Shown here in pieces: positions 17,426-26,379 of a stretch of 64,000 nucleotides of DNA. The notes under the pieces were generated by a model. It was not told the origin of the DNA. It did no database searches and was given only the letters and a program-made list of their open reading frames with translations. Origin of the DNA: Rhizobium sp. BK251 (GTDB taxonomy: Bacteria; Pseudomonadota; Alphaproteobacteria; Rhizobiales; Rhizobiaceae). The stretch lies in assembly GCF_004345245.1 (NCBI RefSeq), contig NZ_SLUQ01000007.1:248001-312000 (forward strand). The letters are read 5' to 3'. Made by a program: the position numbers and the translations under genes. How positions within the stretch are numbered: the first letter of the stretch is position 1; each line of letters begins with the position of its first letter.

Positions 17426-18565
17426 ATGAGAGTTCTGCATTTCTTCAAGACCTACTGGCCGGACACCTTCGGCGGCATCGAGCGGACGATCCACGCGATC
17501 GCCAAGGGCACTCGCCAATATGGCTTCGAGAGTGACGTGCTGTCCCTTAGCGATCAGCCGGAGATCAACACGAAATCCTTTGACGGTCATATGGCATACA
17601 AGGCGAAGCTCGATTTCGAATTCGCCTCGACCGGCTTCTCGCGTGAAGCCTTCCGGCGCTTCAAGGAGCTGAGTGCGGCTGCCGATATCATTCACTTCCA
17701 TTTTCCATGGCCGCTGATGGACGCGGTGCATCTCCTCTCAAGGCACGGCAAGCCGACAGTCGTTACCTACCATTCCGACATCATCAAGCAGAAGACGCTG
17801 CTGCGGCTCTATCGGCCGCTGATGTATCGCTTCCTCGGAAGCGTCGATCGCATTGTCGCGACATCTCCCAACTACGTCGAGACGAGCGAGGTGCTGCAAC
17901 ACTTCCGCTCCAAGGTGGAGATTGTTCCTCTCGGGCTGGACGAGGCGGACTATCCTCAGGTCGATGAGAAGACAATGGCGGGCTGGCGGGCAAGGCTCCC
18001 CGCACGCTTCTTCCTGTTCGTCGGGGTGCTGCGTTACTACAAGGGCATCCATGTCCTGATCGAGGCGGCAAGAAAGACCGGTCTCGACGTCGTCATCGTC
18101 GGGGATGGACCAATGCGGGCCGAACTTGAAGAGCAGATCGCGCGTGATCGGCTGACGAATGTCCATCTGCTCGGTGCGTTGTCTGACGGCGACAAGATGG
18201 CCGTTCTCGACCTCAGCCGCGCCTTGGTCTTTCCGTCGCATCTGCGCTCGGAAGCGTTCGGGCTGTCCCTGGTCGAAGCGTCGATGCGCGGCAAGCCGAT
18301 GATATCCTGCGAACTCGGCACGGGTACGAGCTACGTCAATCTCGACGGCGAAACGGGTCTGGTGGTGCCACCAAGCGACCCGGCCGCCCTGGCGGCGGCG
18401 ATGTCGACCTTGTCAGATGGCCCCGAGCGCGCTTCTCAATTCGGCACGAATGCTAGAGCGCGATATGAGGCGCATTTCACCGCGGCGTCGATGGCAAAGG
18501 CCTATGAGGAGACTTACCGCAGCCTGCTAGACAGTCCTCGCGGGGACTTCCGCCAAACGGCCTGA
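17426..18565 (+). CDS. Family 4 glycosyltransferase
   Basis: This 379-residue GT-B retaining glycosyltransferase transfers a sugar from a nucleotide donor. It has the N-terminal GGIERTIHAIAKG loop, an acceptor-domain Ser/His region (TYHSDIIKQK), the donor-domain VVIVGDGPMR, and the E-x7-E motif in SEAFGLSLVEA. The ATG at 17426 gives the standard N-terminus MRVLHFFKTYWP; the 45 codons upstream are unlike the family. It is the first gene of the polysaccharide region but is separated by 404 bp from the rfb operon. Confidence 0.9.
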   Translation: MRVLHFFKTYWPDTFGGIERTIHAIAKGTRQYGFESDVLSLSDQPEINTKSFDGHMAYKAKLDFEFASTGFSREAFRRFKELSAAADIIHFHFPWPLMDAVHLLSRHGKPTVVTYHSDIIKQKTLLRLYRPLMYRFLGSVDRIVATSPNYVETSEVLQHFRSKVEIVPLGLDEADYPQVDEKTMAGWRARLPARFFLFVGVLRYYKGIHVLIEAARKTGLDVVIVGDGPMRAELEEQIARDRLTNVHLLGALSDGDKMAVLDLSRALVFPSHLRSEAFGLSLVEASMRGKPMISCELGTGTSYVNLDGETGLVVPPSDPAALAAAMSTLSDGPERASQFGTNARARYEAHFTAASMAKAYEETYRSLLDSPRGDFRQTA

Positions 18566-18969
18566 CAGCGTGCGAGCCATGATATTAAAGGCATCCCGCA
18601 ACACTAGTTGGGACCGATATCAGCGGAGTGGAACTGTTTCATGGAACTCGTGATTTAACCTTTCGGCAAAGGTTACCTACTCCTGCGTGATGTCTATCGC
18701 GCCTTTATGACATTGTGGTTGTGCGGCAACAACACCGATACTGGACACTGGGCGCGAGGCTAATCGCCTTCACGGAAGGTTGGACAGTTGCCTCCAGGCA
18801 CAATTTTCGACCGCTCGCTTTATTGTCAAATAATGTGAATGTGGTAATAGACGCCGAAGTTGATCGGCGGCTGTAGGGCCGAGAATGTGTCCGGGCACTA
18901 GTTCACTTTTGCCTTGTTCCGATAAAACGAGATCTCTTTTGGCGCATATGTCGAAAGAGTGACTATGCG
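18566..18969 (+). promoter_or_regulatory. A/T-rich leader upstream of the rfbB operon
   Basis: No gene is visible. The region is clearly more A/T-rich than its left neighbours. TTGTCA (18823-18828) followed after 16 bases by TAATAG (18845-18850) is the best promoter candidate for the operon. AAAGAG near 18953 can serve as ribosome binding site for the GTG start of rfbB. Confidence 0.4.
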
Positions 18970-20052
18970 GTGTCAACGAGAATGATCTTTGTTACGGGTG
19001 GTGCGGGGTTTATTGGGAGTAACTTCGTACTCGACTGGTTCGAAAAATATGATGAGCCAATCGTAAACCTCGACAAGCTTACATACGCCGGCAATTTGGA
19101 GAATTTAGCCGACGTGGTGGGAGATGCGAGGCACCACTTCGTTCGTGGCGACATTAACGACACCAATCTGGTGTCCGGCCTGCTCTTCAAATACAAACCA
19201 AGAGCTGTTGTGCATTTTGCGGCCGAAAGCCATGTTGATCGTTCAATTCTAGGGCCGGCGGACTTTATAGAGACCAACATCGTCGGAACGTTTCGCTTGC
19301 TTGAGGCGCTGCGCGCTTACTGGGCCGAACTGGACGATCATAGCAAAGCAGATTTCCGCTTCCTCCATGTATCGACTGATGAGGTCTACGGCTCGCTATC
19401 GAAAGATGAACCGGCTTTCGGCGAAACCAATCAATATGCGCCCAACAGTCCGTACTCCGCAAGCAAGGCCGCCAGCGACCATTTGGTCCGCGCATATTTT
19501 CACACCTATGCGCTTCCCGTTTTGACAAGCAATTGCAGCAACAACTATGGACCCTACCATTTCCCGGAAAAACTTATCCCGCTGGTCATCCATAATGCGT
19601 TATCAAACAAGGCCTTGCCGATTTACGGTGATGGTCAGCAGATACGCGACTGGCTTTACGTGAGAGACCATTGTTCAGCGATCCAACGGATACTGGAAGC
19701 CGGTAGGCCAGGTGAAACCTACAACGTGGGTGGCTGGAACGAAAAAGCCAATCTCGACGTTGTCAAGGCGCTTTGCTCTATCCTTGACGAGCTTTCTCCG
19801 CGCGTTGACGGTCAATCCTATAGGAGTCAGATCGCCTTCGTGTCGGATCGTCCCGGCCATGATCGTCGCTACGCCATTGACGCCACCAAGCTAAAGAATG
19901 AACTAGGTTGGGAGCCTGTCGAAACCTTCGATACCGGCATACGGAAGACTGTGAATTGGTATCTGAACAACCAAAAATGGGTAGCTAATGTGACCAGCGG
20001 CGCCTATCTCAAGTGGATAGGCAAGCAATACGGAAACGATGAGATAGCATGA
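18970..20052 (+). CDS. rfbB: dTDP-glucose 4,6-dehydratase
   Basis: This 360-residue short-chain dehydrogenase/reductase converts dTDP-glucose to dTDP-4-keto-6-deoxyglucose. Seen are the NAD-binding TGGAGFIGSN, the catalytic STDEVYG with T136-D137-E138, and Y162/K166 in YSASK, plus SNNYGPYHFPEKLIPL. The start is GTG at 18970 (MSTRMIFVTGG); ATG at 18982 is a second possibility. It overlaps rfbA by 4 bases (ATGA). rfbC and rfbD are missing nearby, so the product is probably diverted to a sugar other than L-rhamnose. Confidence 0.95.
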   Translation: MSTRMIFVTGGAGFIGSNFVLDWFEKYDEPIVNLDKLTYAGNLENLADVVGDARHHFVRGDINDTNLVSGLLFKYKPRAVVHFAAESHVDRSILGPADFIETNIVGTFRLLEALRAYWAELDDHSKADFRFLHVSTDEVYGSLSKDEPAFGETNQYAPNSPYSASKAASDHLVRAYFHTYALPVLTSNCSNNYGPYHFPEKLIPLVIHNALSNKALPIYGDGQQIRDWLYVRDHCSAIQRILEAGRPGETYNVGGWNEKANLDVVKALCSILDELSPRVDGQSYRSQIAFVSDRPGHDRRYAIDATKLKNELGWEPVETFDTGIRKTVNWYLNNQKWVANVTSGAYLKWIGKQYGNDEIA

Positions 20053-20930
20053 AGCGCAAGGGCATCATTCTCGCCGGTGGTTCTGGCACCAGACTCTATC
20101 CCATCACAGAGGGCATCTCAAAGCAACTTCTGCCCGTCTACGACAAGCCGATGATCTACTACCCGCTCTCTGTTCTTATGCTGGCGGGGGTTCAAGACAT
20201 ATTGATCATCACGACTCCCGAGGACCAGCAGGCATTTCAGCGGCTCCTCAAGGACGGAAGCCAATTCGGCGTGAATTTGAGTTATGCCATTCAGGCGAGC
20301 CCGGACGGTCTCGCGCAGGCGTTTATCATCGGCGAGTCATTTATCGGGAACGACAGCGTGTGTCTGGCGCTGGGCGACAACATTTTTTACGGTCAGGGCT
20401 TTAGCCCGGTTTTGCAACAGGCCGCTGCCCGCGCAGAAGGTGCCACGATATTCGGCTATCAAGTCAAGGATCCAGAGCGCTTTGGTGTGGTTGAGTTCGA
20501 TGCCAACATGCGCGCGCTTTCCATTGAGGAAAAGCCGTCTCTCCCCAAAAGCCACTATGCAATTACCGGCCTCTATTTCTATGATAACGACGTAGTCGAG
20601 ATCGCCAAGGCGGTGATGCCTTCGCACCGAGGGGAGCTGGAAATAACAAGCGTTAATCAGGCCTACATGGCGCAGGGTTCGCTCACGGTCCAGGTGTTGG
20701 GGCGCGGTTTTGCGTGGCTTGATACGGGCACGTTCGAGAGTCTCTTGCAGGCCGCTCAATTTGTGGAGATCATCGAGAAAAGGCAGGGTTTCAAGATAGC
20801 CTGCCTGGAAGAGATCGCCTTCCGGAATGGTTGGATGACCATTGAAGCGCTAAGGTCGCGCGCCCAGGCTCTCAGCAAAAATAGCTATGGGCAATACCTG
20901 GGGGAAATCGCCAGACTGAGCCAAACTTGA
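20049..20930 (+). CDS. rfbA: Glucose-1-phosphate thymidylyltransferase
   Basis: This 293-residue nucleotidyltransferase makes dTDP-glucose from dTTP and glucose-1-phosphate, the step before RfbB. The pyrophosphorylase signature GGSGTRLYPIT with SKQLLPVYDKPMIYYPLS is intact, along with GDNIFYGQGF and the metal/sugar-binding EKP region (SIEEKPSLPKS). Length is normal for RmlA. Its ATG overlaps the rfbB stop, so the two are translationally coupled. Confidence 0.96.
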   Translation: MKRKGIILAGGSGTRLYPITEGISKQLLPVYDKPMIYYPLSVLMLAGVQDILIITTPEDQQAFQRLLKDGSQFGVNLSYAIQASPDGLAQAFIIGESFIGNDSVCLALGDNIFYGQGFSPVLQQAAARAEGATIFGYQVKDPERFGVVEFDANMRALSIEEKPSLPKSHYAITGLYFYDNDVVEIAKAVMPSHRGELEITSVNQAYMAQGSLTVQVLGRGFAWLDTGTFESLLQAAQFVEIIEKRQGFKIACLEEIAFRNGWMTIEALRSRAQALSKNSYGQYLGEIARLSQT

Positions 20931-20958
20931 ACGAGGCGATAATCATGGGTGAGTTCAG

Positions 20959-21642
20959 TTGATTGTTGGCAGGGGTCTCGTAGCTTCCGCATTTGTTTCG
21001 CATTTTGGGGACGATCCAGGAGTGGTCGTCTTCGCCTCCGGTGTGTCCAACTCTGGAGAAAGCCGACCGGAAGAGTTTCTGCGTGAGAAGCAGATGCTGC
21101 TTGAGACGTTAAGCCTCGACAAACTCATCCTTTATTTCGGAACATGCAGTGTCAGCGACCCCCAGCTTCGAAACTCGCCCTACGTGCTGCACAAGGAGGA
21201 GATGGAGGGCCTTGTTCGATCGCAGAAGGACCACGTCATCTTCAGGCTGCCACAGGTCGTTGGGAAAACGTCAAACCCGAACTTCCTGACCAATTACCTG
21301 TTCCGAAAGATAACGCTGGGCGAGCATTTCGAAGTTTGGAAATACGCGAAACGGAATCTGATCGACGTCGAAGACGTCGCCGCCATCGCGAGCTATCTGG
21401 TGCGTACTTCACTCGTCAACGGTACGACACAAAATATTGCGTCGCCTTTTTCTACATCGGTCCTGCAACTCGTCGAAGTGTTTGAGCTCGTGTTGGGAAA
21501 GAAAGCCAGATATTCGCTCGTGGAAGCTGGAGGCAGTTATGTCGTGGACTCTGCGTTGGCGGCCGAAGTGGCAATGCCATCAGGCGTTGATTTCAATGAT
21601 GCTTACATAGAGGGGGTCGTAAGGAAGTACTATGGGGAGTGA
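20959..21642 (+). CDS. Small NAD-dependent epimerase/dehydratase-family sugar reductase
   Basis: This 227-residue protein is a short member of the extended SDR fold. The nucleotide-binding loop is a compressed GRGLVASAF at the very N-terminus, and a Y75-x3-K79 catalytic pair (YVLHK) follows a Ser/Thr-rich strand (FGTCSVSD). By position after rfbBA it may reduce dTDP-4-keto-6-deoxyglucose, for example to dTDP-fucose or dTDP-6-deoxyglucose; this is inference. It resembles neither RfbD nor RfbC. The start is TTG at 20959; the ATG at 20945 hits a stop after five codons. It overlaps the next gene by 11 bases. Confidence 0.7.
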   Translation: MIVGRGLVASAFVSHFGDDPGVVVFASGVSNSGESRPEEFLREKQMLLETLSLDKLILYFGTCSVSDPQLRNSPYVLHKEEMEGLVRSQKDHVIFRLPQVVGKTSNPNFLTNYLFRKITLGEHFEVWKYAKRNLIDVEDVAAIASYLVRTSLVNGTTQNIASPFSTSVLQLVEVFELVLGKKARYSLVEAGGSYVVDSALAAEVAMPSGVDFNDAYIEGVVRKYYGE

Positions 21643-22609
21643 TCATTCGTGCAAGATCTCCGTTGTCATTCCTGCGTACGGAAGTGAGCTTATTCTTCCG
21701 GAGTTGGTAAATAAACTCGAAGACGTGTTCGGAGAGTTGCAGGGCGTATATAAGGACTATGAGATAATTATCGTATGCGATCGTTCGCCTGACAATACGT
21801 GGAGTGTAATTCGAGCACTGTCCGCGCAACGGCCGCGTGTCTATGGCATCTTGCTTCGTATGAACGCGGGTCAACACAATGCGCTAATGGCAGGCTTAGC
21901 GGAGGCCCGAGGTGAAATTGTCGTAACTATGGACGACGATCTTCAACATTCACCCGAGGACATTCCAAAGCTGATTGAGAAGATTGAGCAGGGGTTCGAT
22001 GTCGCCTATGCGCGCTTCAGAAGTCGCAACCATCCGCTATGGAAGATCGCGGGGAGCCGATTGAATAACATCGTTGCTGGATATCTTATGAGGAAGCCGG
22101 CAGACCTTTATCTTTCGCCGTTTCGCGCGATGAAGTCGGCTATTCGTGACGATATTCTTACCTATAGTGGGCCTTATGTTTACGTCGATGGCCTAATTCT
22201 TTCGTTCACAAGGGATATCGCCTCGGTCGATGTCGATCACCACGAGCGCTTCGCCGGCAGCAGCCGATATGGACTGCGCAAATCTGTGTCGCTTTGGTTG
22301 AAGATGGCCACGAGTTTTTCCCTCGTCCCGCTCCGTCTGACTTCGATCTTGGGTCTGATTGTCTCAGGATTGGGATTCATACTGGCCCTCATTCTGATCA
22401 TCCGAAAGCTGACGCTTGATACTGTGCCGGTCGGATGGTCGTCGTTGATTGTCACTCTTTTGATCATTGGAGGCGTGCAGCTGTTGGCGCTCGGCATGCT
22501 CGGCGAATATCTCGGGCGAGTGTTGCTGACCATAAACTCCAGGCCGCAATACGTGGTAGCTGAGAAGGTGGGATTCGAAGGAAGGTCAACAACGGAGCGG
22601 AAGTCATAG
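21632..22609 (+). CDS. GT2 glycosyltransferase, GtrB/ArnC/dolichyl-phosphate-mannose-synthase-like
   Basis: This 325-residue inverting enzyme has an N-terminal GT-A domain (VVIPAYGSE, MNAGQHNALMAGL, acidic D101-D103 in MDDDLQHSP) and two C-terminal transmembrane helices (about 232-256 and 266-292). This layout is typical of enzymes that load a sugar onto undecaprenyl phosphate. It probably charges a polyprenyl carrier for use by the GT-C protein encoded next. It overlaps the upstream gene, and 192 bp of non-coding sequence follow. Confidence 0.88.
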   Translation: MGSDHSCKISVVIPAYGSELILPELVNKLEDVFGELQGVYKDYEIIIVCDRSPDNTWSVIRALSAQRPRVYGILLRMNAGQHNALMAGLAEARGEIVVTMDDDLQHSPEDIPKLIEKIEQGFDVAYARFRSRNHPLWKIAGSRLNNIVAGYLMRKPADLYLSPFRAMKSAIRDDILTYSGPYVYVDGLILSFTRDIASVDVDHHERFAGSSRYGLRKSVSLWLKMATSFSLVPLRLTSILGLIVSGLGFILALILIIRKLTLDTVPVGWSSLIVTLLIIGGVQLLALGMLGEYLGRVLLTINSRPQYVVAEKVGFEGRSTTERKS

Positions 22610-22801
22610 TGTGTTTGCGGCACATGCCTACGGGGCACCGGATGACTTTGACGCCGGCGTCGACCTGTTGAGTGCTATGTCATTTAACCCAGAGCTCGTC
22701 TGAGTTGACAGGTTTTGCATCTGCTACAAACACCCTCATCTTTGTTTACCGGCCGCATTTGGAATTGTTTCGATGACTCAAGAGGACGAGAGTTTGGCGG
22801 T

Positions 22802-24382
22802 ATGACGCTTAGCAGAGGGTTGTTAATTTGGCTGGGCCTCGTAAGCTTGGTCGCGGTTTTTACTGCGATTAATATCTGGACCGCAATCGACCACGGCGCA
22901 CTCTCGATTCCGCCGATATACGACGACAACACTTATTTGCTGGACGCCTATCAGCGCATTGCATTTGAGGGCGTTGGCGGCCCGGGAGGGGTGATTTTTT
23001 CTTTCCTGGAGAACCCGCCTCACGCTCCGCTCGAGACCATGACGGCGATGGTCGGCTTTTGGATCTTCGGTCCCTACAATTTTGGGCCCTATGTCGCCAA
23101 TGCCATTGCGCTGACGATGTACGGCGTGGGCCTTTGGCTCATTGCTAAGAGGAATATGGATCCGTTATTCGGCCTTTTGCTTGTCGCTCTCATGATGTTT
23201 GTGCCGGTAGCTGGCGCAATAATTACGGAACTTCGTCCAGACATGGCAGCAGGGGCAGCTTTTGCTCTTGCGGCATATTGGCTGATCAACTTCAGGTACG
23301 ACCAACGAGAATTTCTATCTGCCGTCTTTCTCGCACTTTTTGTCGTGCTTGCCATAAGTTGGAAGCCGAGCGCGTTTCTCATTACCGTTCCCATGCTGGG
23401 TATAGCGGGCTTGATGGGACTCGCGCTGGTGGGGAAGGCAAGGATTAGGGACGCATTTCCTGCAGCAATAATAGTGTGCTTGACCGTAGTCATTGTTCTT
23501 GCGCCGCTGGTCTATGTATGGGGTTCGCAGACCTACGCGTATGTAAAGGCCGCCATTGTAACGAACGCCGACATTTGGAATACGCCCGGTAGCATGCTGT
23601 TTCACTGGACGTACAATTTCATGGGCGCGGCGAGCAAGCTTGGGCTTGGGATATTCGCGCCAATAGGTCTCCTGATTATTCTCGCTGATATCTCCCTGAC
23701 CGTTTGGCGGGGGGAGGCCTTCAAGTCGGGCCTTTCCGCGATAGCATACTACATTTGGTGCGTTATCATATACATTGGGACGGCGCTCACAGCGTTCAAG
23801 TCGCTGTATCAGAGCAGTTTCTTCTTCTTCCCGTTCATCGTTGCAATGACGATCGCGATATCGAGAGGTATCGGAACGCGCGACAAGCGGATATCGGCAT
23901 TGGCATCGGCTGTGTTCCTGCTCTTTGCAATCATCTTCCTGCCGGCCGGAACGTCTTACCAAGACGGAAGGCAACGGCCGGAGACAAATGAGATGCTGAC
24001 ACAGATTACGGAGCTCGTAACTGACGGCATCGCGAAAGGTGCGCTTTGCGGGAACGCGCTTCCGATATTTAACGCTGTCAGTCCGTACCCAATAACGCCA
24101 GAGGCTGTCCTGATCGATCAGGCGCAGAAGAACCAGGTTAAGATGGAGTTCCGATATTCGTACTTCTCGCGAAGCCTGGATGAGGCGATGCAGATCATAA
24201 ACGCGTCAAATTACGTGCTCATCCCCAATCAGGCAGGCTTGAAGGAGGGGACCGACCAAAATCTTCCAGGGGTCAAGTATAACGATAGTATCTACAGGAC
24301 GTTGCAGGGTGACAAGAGATGGACGGAACATCGTATCAATGCCGCCGATCCCCCCATCCTCTTCGTTCGAAATGCATGCTGA
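22802..24382 (+). CDS. Polytopic membrane protein, GT-C (ArnT/PMT-like) candidate
   Basis: This 526-residue protein has about eleven hydrophobic helices across residues 8-400 and a C-terminal soluble domain of about 130 residues. An acidic pair in the first periplasmic loop (PPIYDDNTYL) is the typical catalytic position of GT-C enzymes that use polyprenyl-phosphate sugars. I cannot name the acceptor. I chose ATG 22802 (MTLSRGLLIWLG), preceded by GAGAG and GGCGG; upstream codons from 22715 are unlike a membrane protein N-terminus. It likely works with one of the GtrB-like enzymes in this operon. Confidence 0.7.
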   Translation: MTLSRGLLIWLGLVSLVAVFTAINIWTAIDHGALSIPPIYDDNTYLLDAYQRIAFEGVGGPGGVIFSFLENPPHAPLETMTAMVGFWIFGPYNFGPYVANAIALTMYGVGLWLIAKRNMDPLFGLLLVALMMFVPVAGAIITELRPDMAAGAAFALAAYWLINFRYDQREFLSAVFLALFVVLAISWKPSAFLITVPMLGIAGLMGLALVGKARIRDAFPAAIIVCLTVVIVLAPLVYVWGSQTYAYVKAAIVTNADIWNTPGSMLFHWTYNFMGAASKLGLGIFAPIGLLIILADISLTVWRGEAFKSGLSAIAYYIWCVIIYIGTALTAFKSLYQSSFFFFPFIVAMTIAISRGIGTRDKRISALASAVFLLFAIIFLPAGTSYQDGRQRPETNEMLTQITELVTDGIAKGALCGNALPIFNAVSPYPITPEAVLIDQAQKNQVKMEFRYSYFSRSLDEAMQIINASNYVLIPNQAGLKEGTDQNLPGVKYNDSIYRTLQGDKRWTEHRINAADPPILFVRNAC

Positions 24383-24773
24383 TTGACATGTGCATCCCGA
24401 TAGCCAGATCGGGTCATTTGCCAGGGAACTCATGAGCCGTTTTCCCACGAGCTATCCGGCATGATGATGTGGGCCGTCTTGGCGTCAGACGGCGCCATGT
24501 TGCCCTTTCCCGCAGCTGTCTTTTCGCTCCGAGCTGGTCGCTATGGTACCTTGAATCAAGCTCGGCATTTTCTGCAAAAAGATACTCAGCCAGAGTGCCG
24601 ACTGTTTCAAAGCCAAGATCTTGCAGGACAATCATTTCCGGTTGCCAGTGCGGATGCCGTTGACTATGGTCCGCCATATTTGTCGAAATCGACGCGGGTG
24701 CCTTTGGCAAGACTTTCGGAGTTCAACTATCCGTTCGTCTTGCGTCTGTTCCGCGTTGCCAAAGGGAGCTGCA
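24383..24773. other. Non-coding or decayed segment inside the polysaccharide operon
   Basis: This 391-bp gap interrupts an otherwise tightly overlapping operon. Short frames exist on both strands (116 codons from 24461 plus, 98 codons from 24710 minus) but neither has a ribosome binding site, membrane pattern or recognisable motif. It may be the residue of a deleted gene. The end holds the ribosome binding site AGGGAG (24763-24768) for the next gene. Confidence 0.4.
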
Positions 24774-25796
24774 TTGTCGAAATTGATCATTCAAATACCT
24801 TGCCTGAATGAGGAGGAAACGCTGCCGGTGGCGCTTGCGGCTCTCCCACGAAAGGTCGAAGGTTTCGACAGCGTTGAATGGCTCGTTATTGATGACGGTT
24901 CAACTGATGGGACCGTTCGCGTCGCGGTTGAACACGGCGTCAACCACATCATTTCTTTGCCGCACAATCAGGGTCTCGCCAAAGCCTTCATGGTTGGAAT
25001 CGAAGCGGCACTCAGTCTTGGTGCTGACGTTATCGTCAACACTGACGCGGACAACCAATACGACGCATCTTGTATCCCCGATTTGGTTCGTCCGATTTTA
25101 GAAAGGCGGGCACAAATTGTAGTGGGCGCTCGGCCTATCGATGAAATTGATCACTTCTCGCCTGTCAAGAAGGTTCTTCAGAGATTTGGAAGCTGGGCCG
25201 TAAAACTGGCGAGCGATACAACAGTTGCCGATGCACCGAGTGGTTTTCGCGCAATCCACCGGGACGCCGCAGTGCAATTGAATGTGTTCAATCGGTATAC
25301 CTACACCTTGGAAACGATAATCCAGGCGGGGCGCAAGAACATCCCCATCACATCTGTGCCCATACGAGTTAATGGCGACCTGAGGCCGTCCCGACTCGTC
25401 AAGAGCATTGCCAGTTATGTTCGCCGCTCGTTGATCACGATCGTCAGGATATTCATCGTCTACAGTCCATTGCGTTTCTTCACCGCCTGCGCCGCGATTT
25501 TCGCAATACCAGGTGCATTTATGATCGTGCGCTTCCTTTATAACTTCACAATCGGAGAGGGCCGCGGCAACATTCAGTCGTTGGTCCTTTCCGGTGCGCT
25601 GCTTGCTCTTGCGGGCATTCTCGCTGTGGGCGGAATTCTTGCTGAGCTCATCGCGGTCAACCGACAGTTGCTTGAAGAGATCAGGATCCGGCAGTTGCGC
25701 CAGGAATTGCGCACGCTCCCGCGAGTAGGGTTGAGTTACCAGGCTTCTGCAGAGTGCTCGGATGAGGCGATAGAGAAAGTGAAGGCGCGTGGTTGA
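24774..25796 (+). CDS. GT2 glycosyltransferase with C-terminal membrane helices
   Basis: This 340-residue GT-A enzyme has IIQIPCLNEEETLP, DDGSTDGT, and a DxD motif at D91-A-D93 (NTDADNQYD). A cluster of hydrophobic helices near 235-260 and 275-305 anchors it in the membrane, as in dolichol-phosphate mannosyltransferases. The start is TTG at 24774, chosen for its AGGGAG site 5 bases upstream and because homologous sequence begins there (LSKLIIQIPC). It overlaps the methyltransferase gene that follows by 8 bases. It is a second polyprenyl-sugar synthase in the same operon. Confidence 0.88.
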   Translation: MSKLIIQIPCLNEEETLPVALAALPRKVEGFDSVEWLVIDDGSTDGTVRVAVEHGVNHIISLPHNQGLAKAFMVGIEAALSLGADVIVNTDADNQYDASCIPDLVRPILERRAQIVVGARPIDEIDHFSPVKKVLQRFGSWAVKLASDTTVADAPSGFRAIHRDAAVQLNVFNRYTYTLETIIQAGRKNIPITSVPIRVNGDLRPSRLVKSIASYVRRSLITIVRIFIVYSPLRFFTACAAIFAIPGAFMIVRFLYNFTIGEGRGNIQSLVLSGALLALAGILAVGGILAELIAVNRQLLEEIRIRQLRQELRTLPRVGLSYQASAECSDEAIEKVKARG

Positions 25797-26379
25797 TCAA
25801 GTATCGGGGCTGCTATCCCCCTATCTTCGGAACGCTAGATTGAGCGCGGTCCGCCCTTGGTTGCAAGGACGAGTTCTTGACATCGGATGCGGATCAGGCG
25901 CGTTGGCGGAATGGTGTGACAAGGAAGCGTATGTCGGGTTTGATCCAGACGCGGCGTCAGTTGAGATTGCTCGCCGGAAGTGGCCAGACCACAAGTTTGT
26001 TGTGCAGCTCCCGTCATCAGAAAAGTTTGATACGATAATAGCGCTAGCGGTAATTGAGCATCTGCCAGACCCCAAGAGGGAACTTGGTGGGTGGGCATCC
26101 TGTTTGGCGCCCCTGGGCCGCTTGGTTCTTACTACCCCTCATCGAGCATTCCACAAGATACATGACATCGGTGCGATGCTGGGAGTTTTCAGCTCGAGTG
26201 CTGCCGAAGAGCACGAGGAGATGTTCGACAAGGGAAGTTTACATCGCCTCGCTGTAGAATGCGGGCTGAGGCCGATCAAATATGAGCGATTTCTATGGGG
26301 AGCAAACCAGCTATTTGCGGTCGAACTCGACCGAAGGCAGAGCCTCTCACAAGCTCGTGAGAAAGAAGAGAGAGAATGA
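25789..26379 (+). CDS. SAM-dependent methyltransferase (class I)
   Basis: This 196-residue protein has the Rossmann-type motif I VLDIGCGSGALA (about 29-40), an acidic motif II (VGFDPDAAS) and the post-motif FDTIIALAVIEHLPDP, as in Methyltransf_11/23 families. The likely target is a sugar or lipid-linked intermediate made by this locus, but nothing in the sequence defines it. The start is GTG at 25789, overlapping the preceding gene. Its stop overlaps the next ATG (ATGA), so three genes are coupled. Confidence 0.82.
   Translation: MVDQVSGLLSPYLRNARLSAVRPWLQGRVLDIGCGSGALAEWCDKEAYVGFDPDAASVEIARRKWPDHKFVVQLPSSEKFDTIIALAVIEHLPDPKRELGGWASCLAPLGRLVLTTPHRAFHKIHDIGAMLGVFSSSAAEEHEEMFDKGSLHRLAVECGLRPIKYERFLWGANQLFAVELDRRQSLSQAREKEERE

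Noticed and set aside
20945..20962. ATG upstream of the small SDR gene as its true start with a frameshift
   Set aside because: It meets a stop after five codons, and the TTG at 20959 gives a sensible nucleotide-binding N-terminus, so no frameshift is needed.
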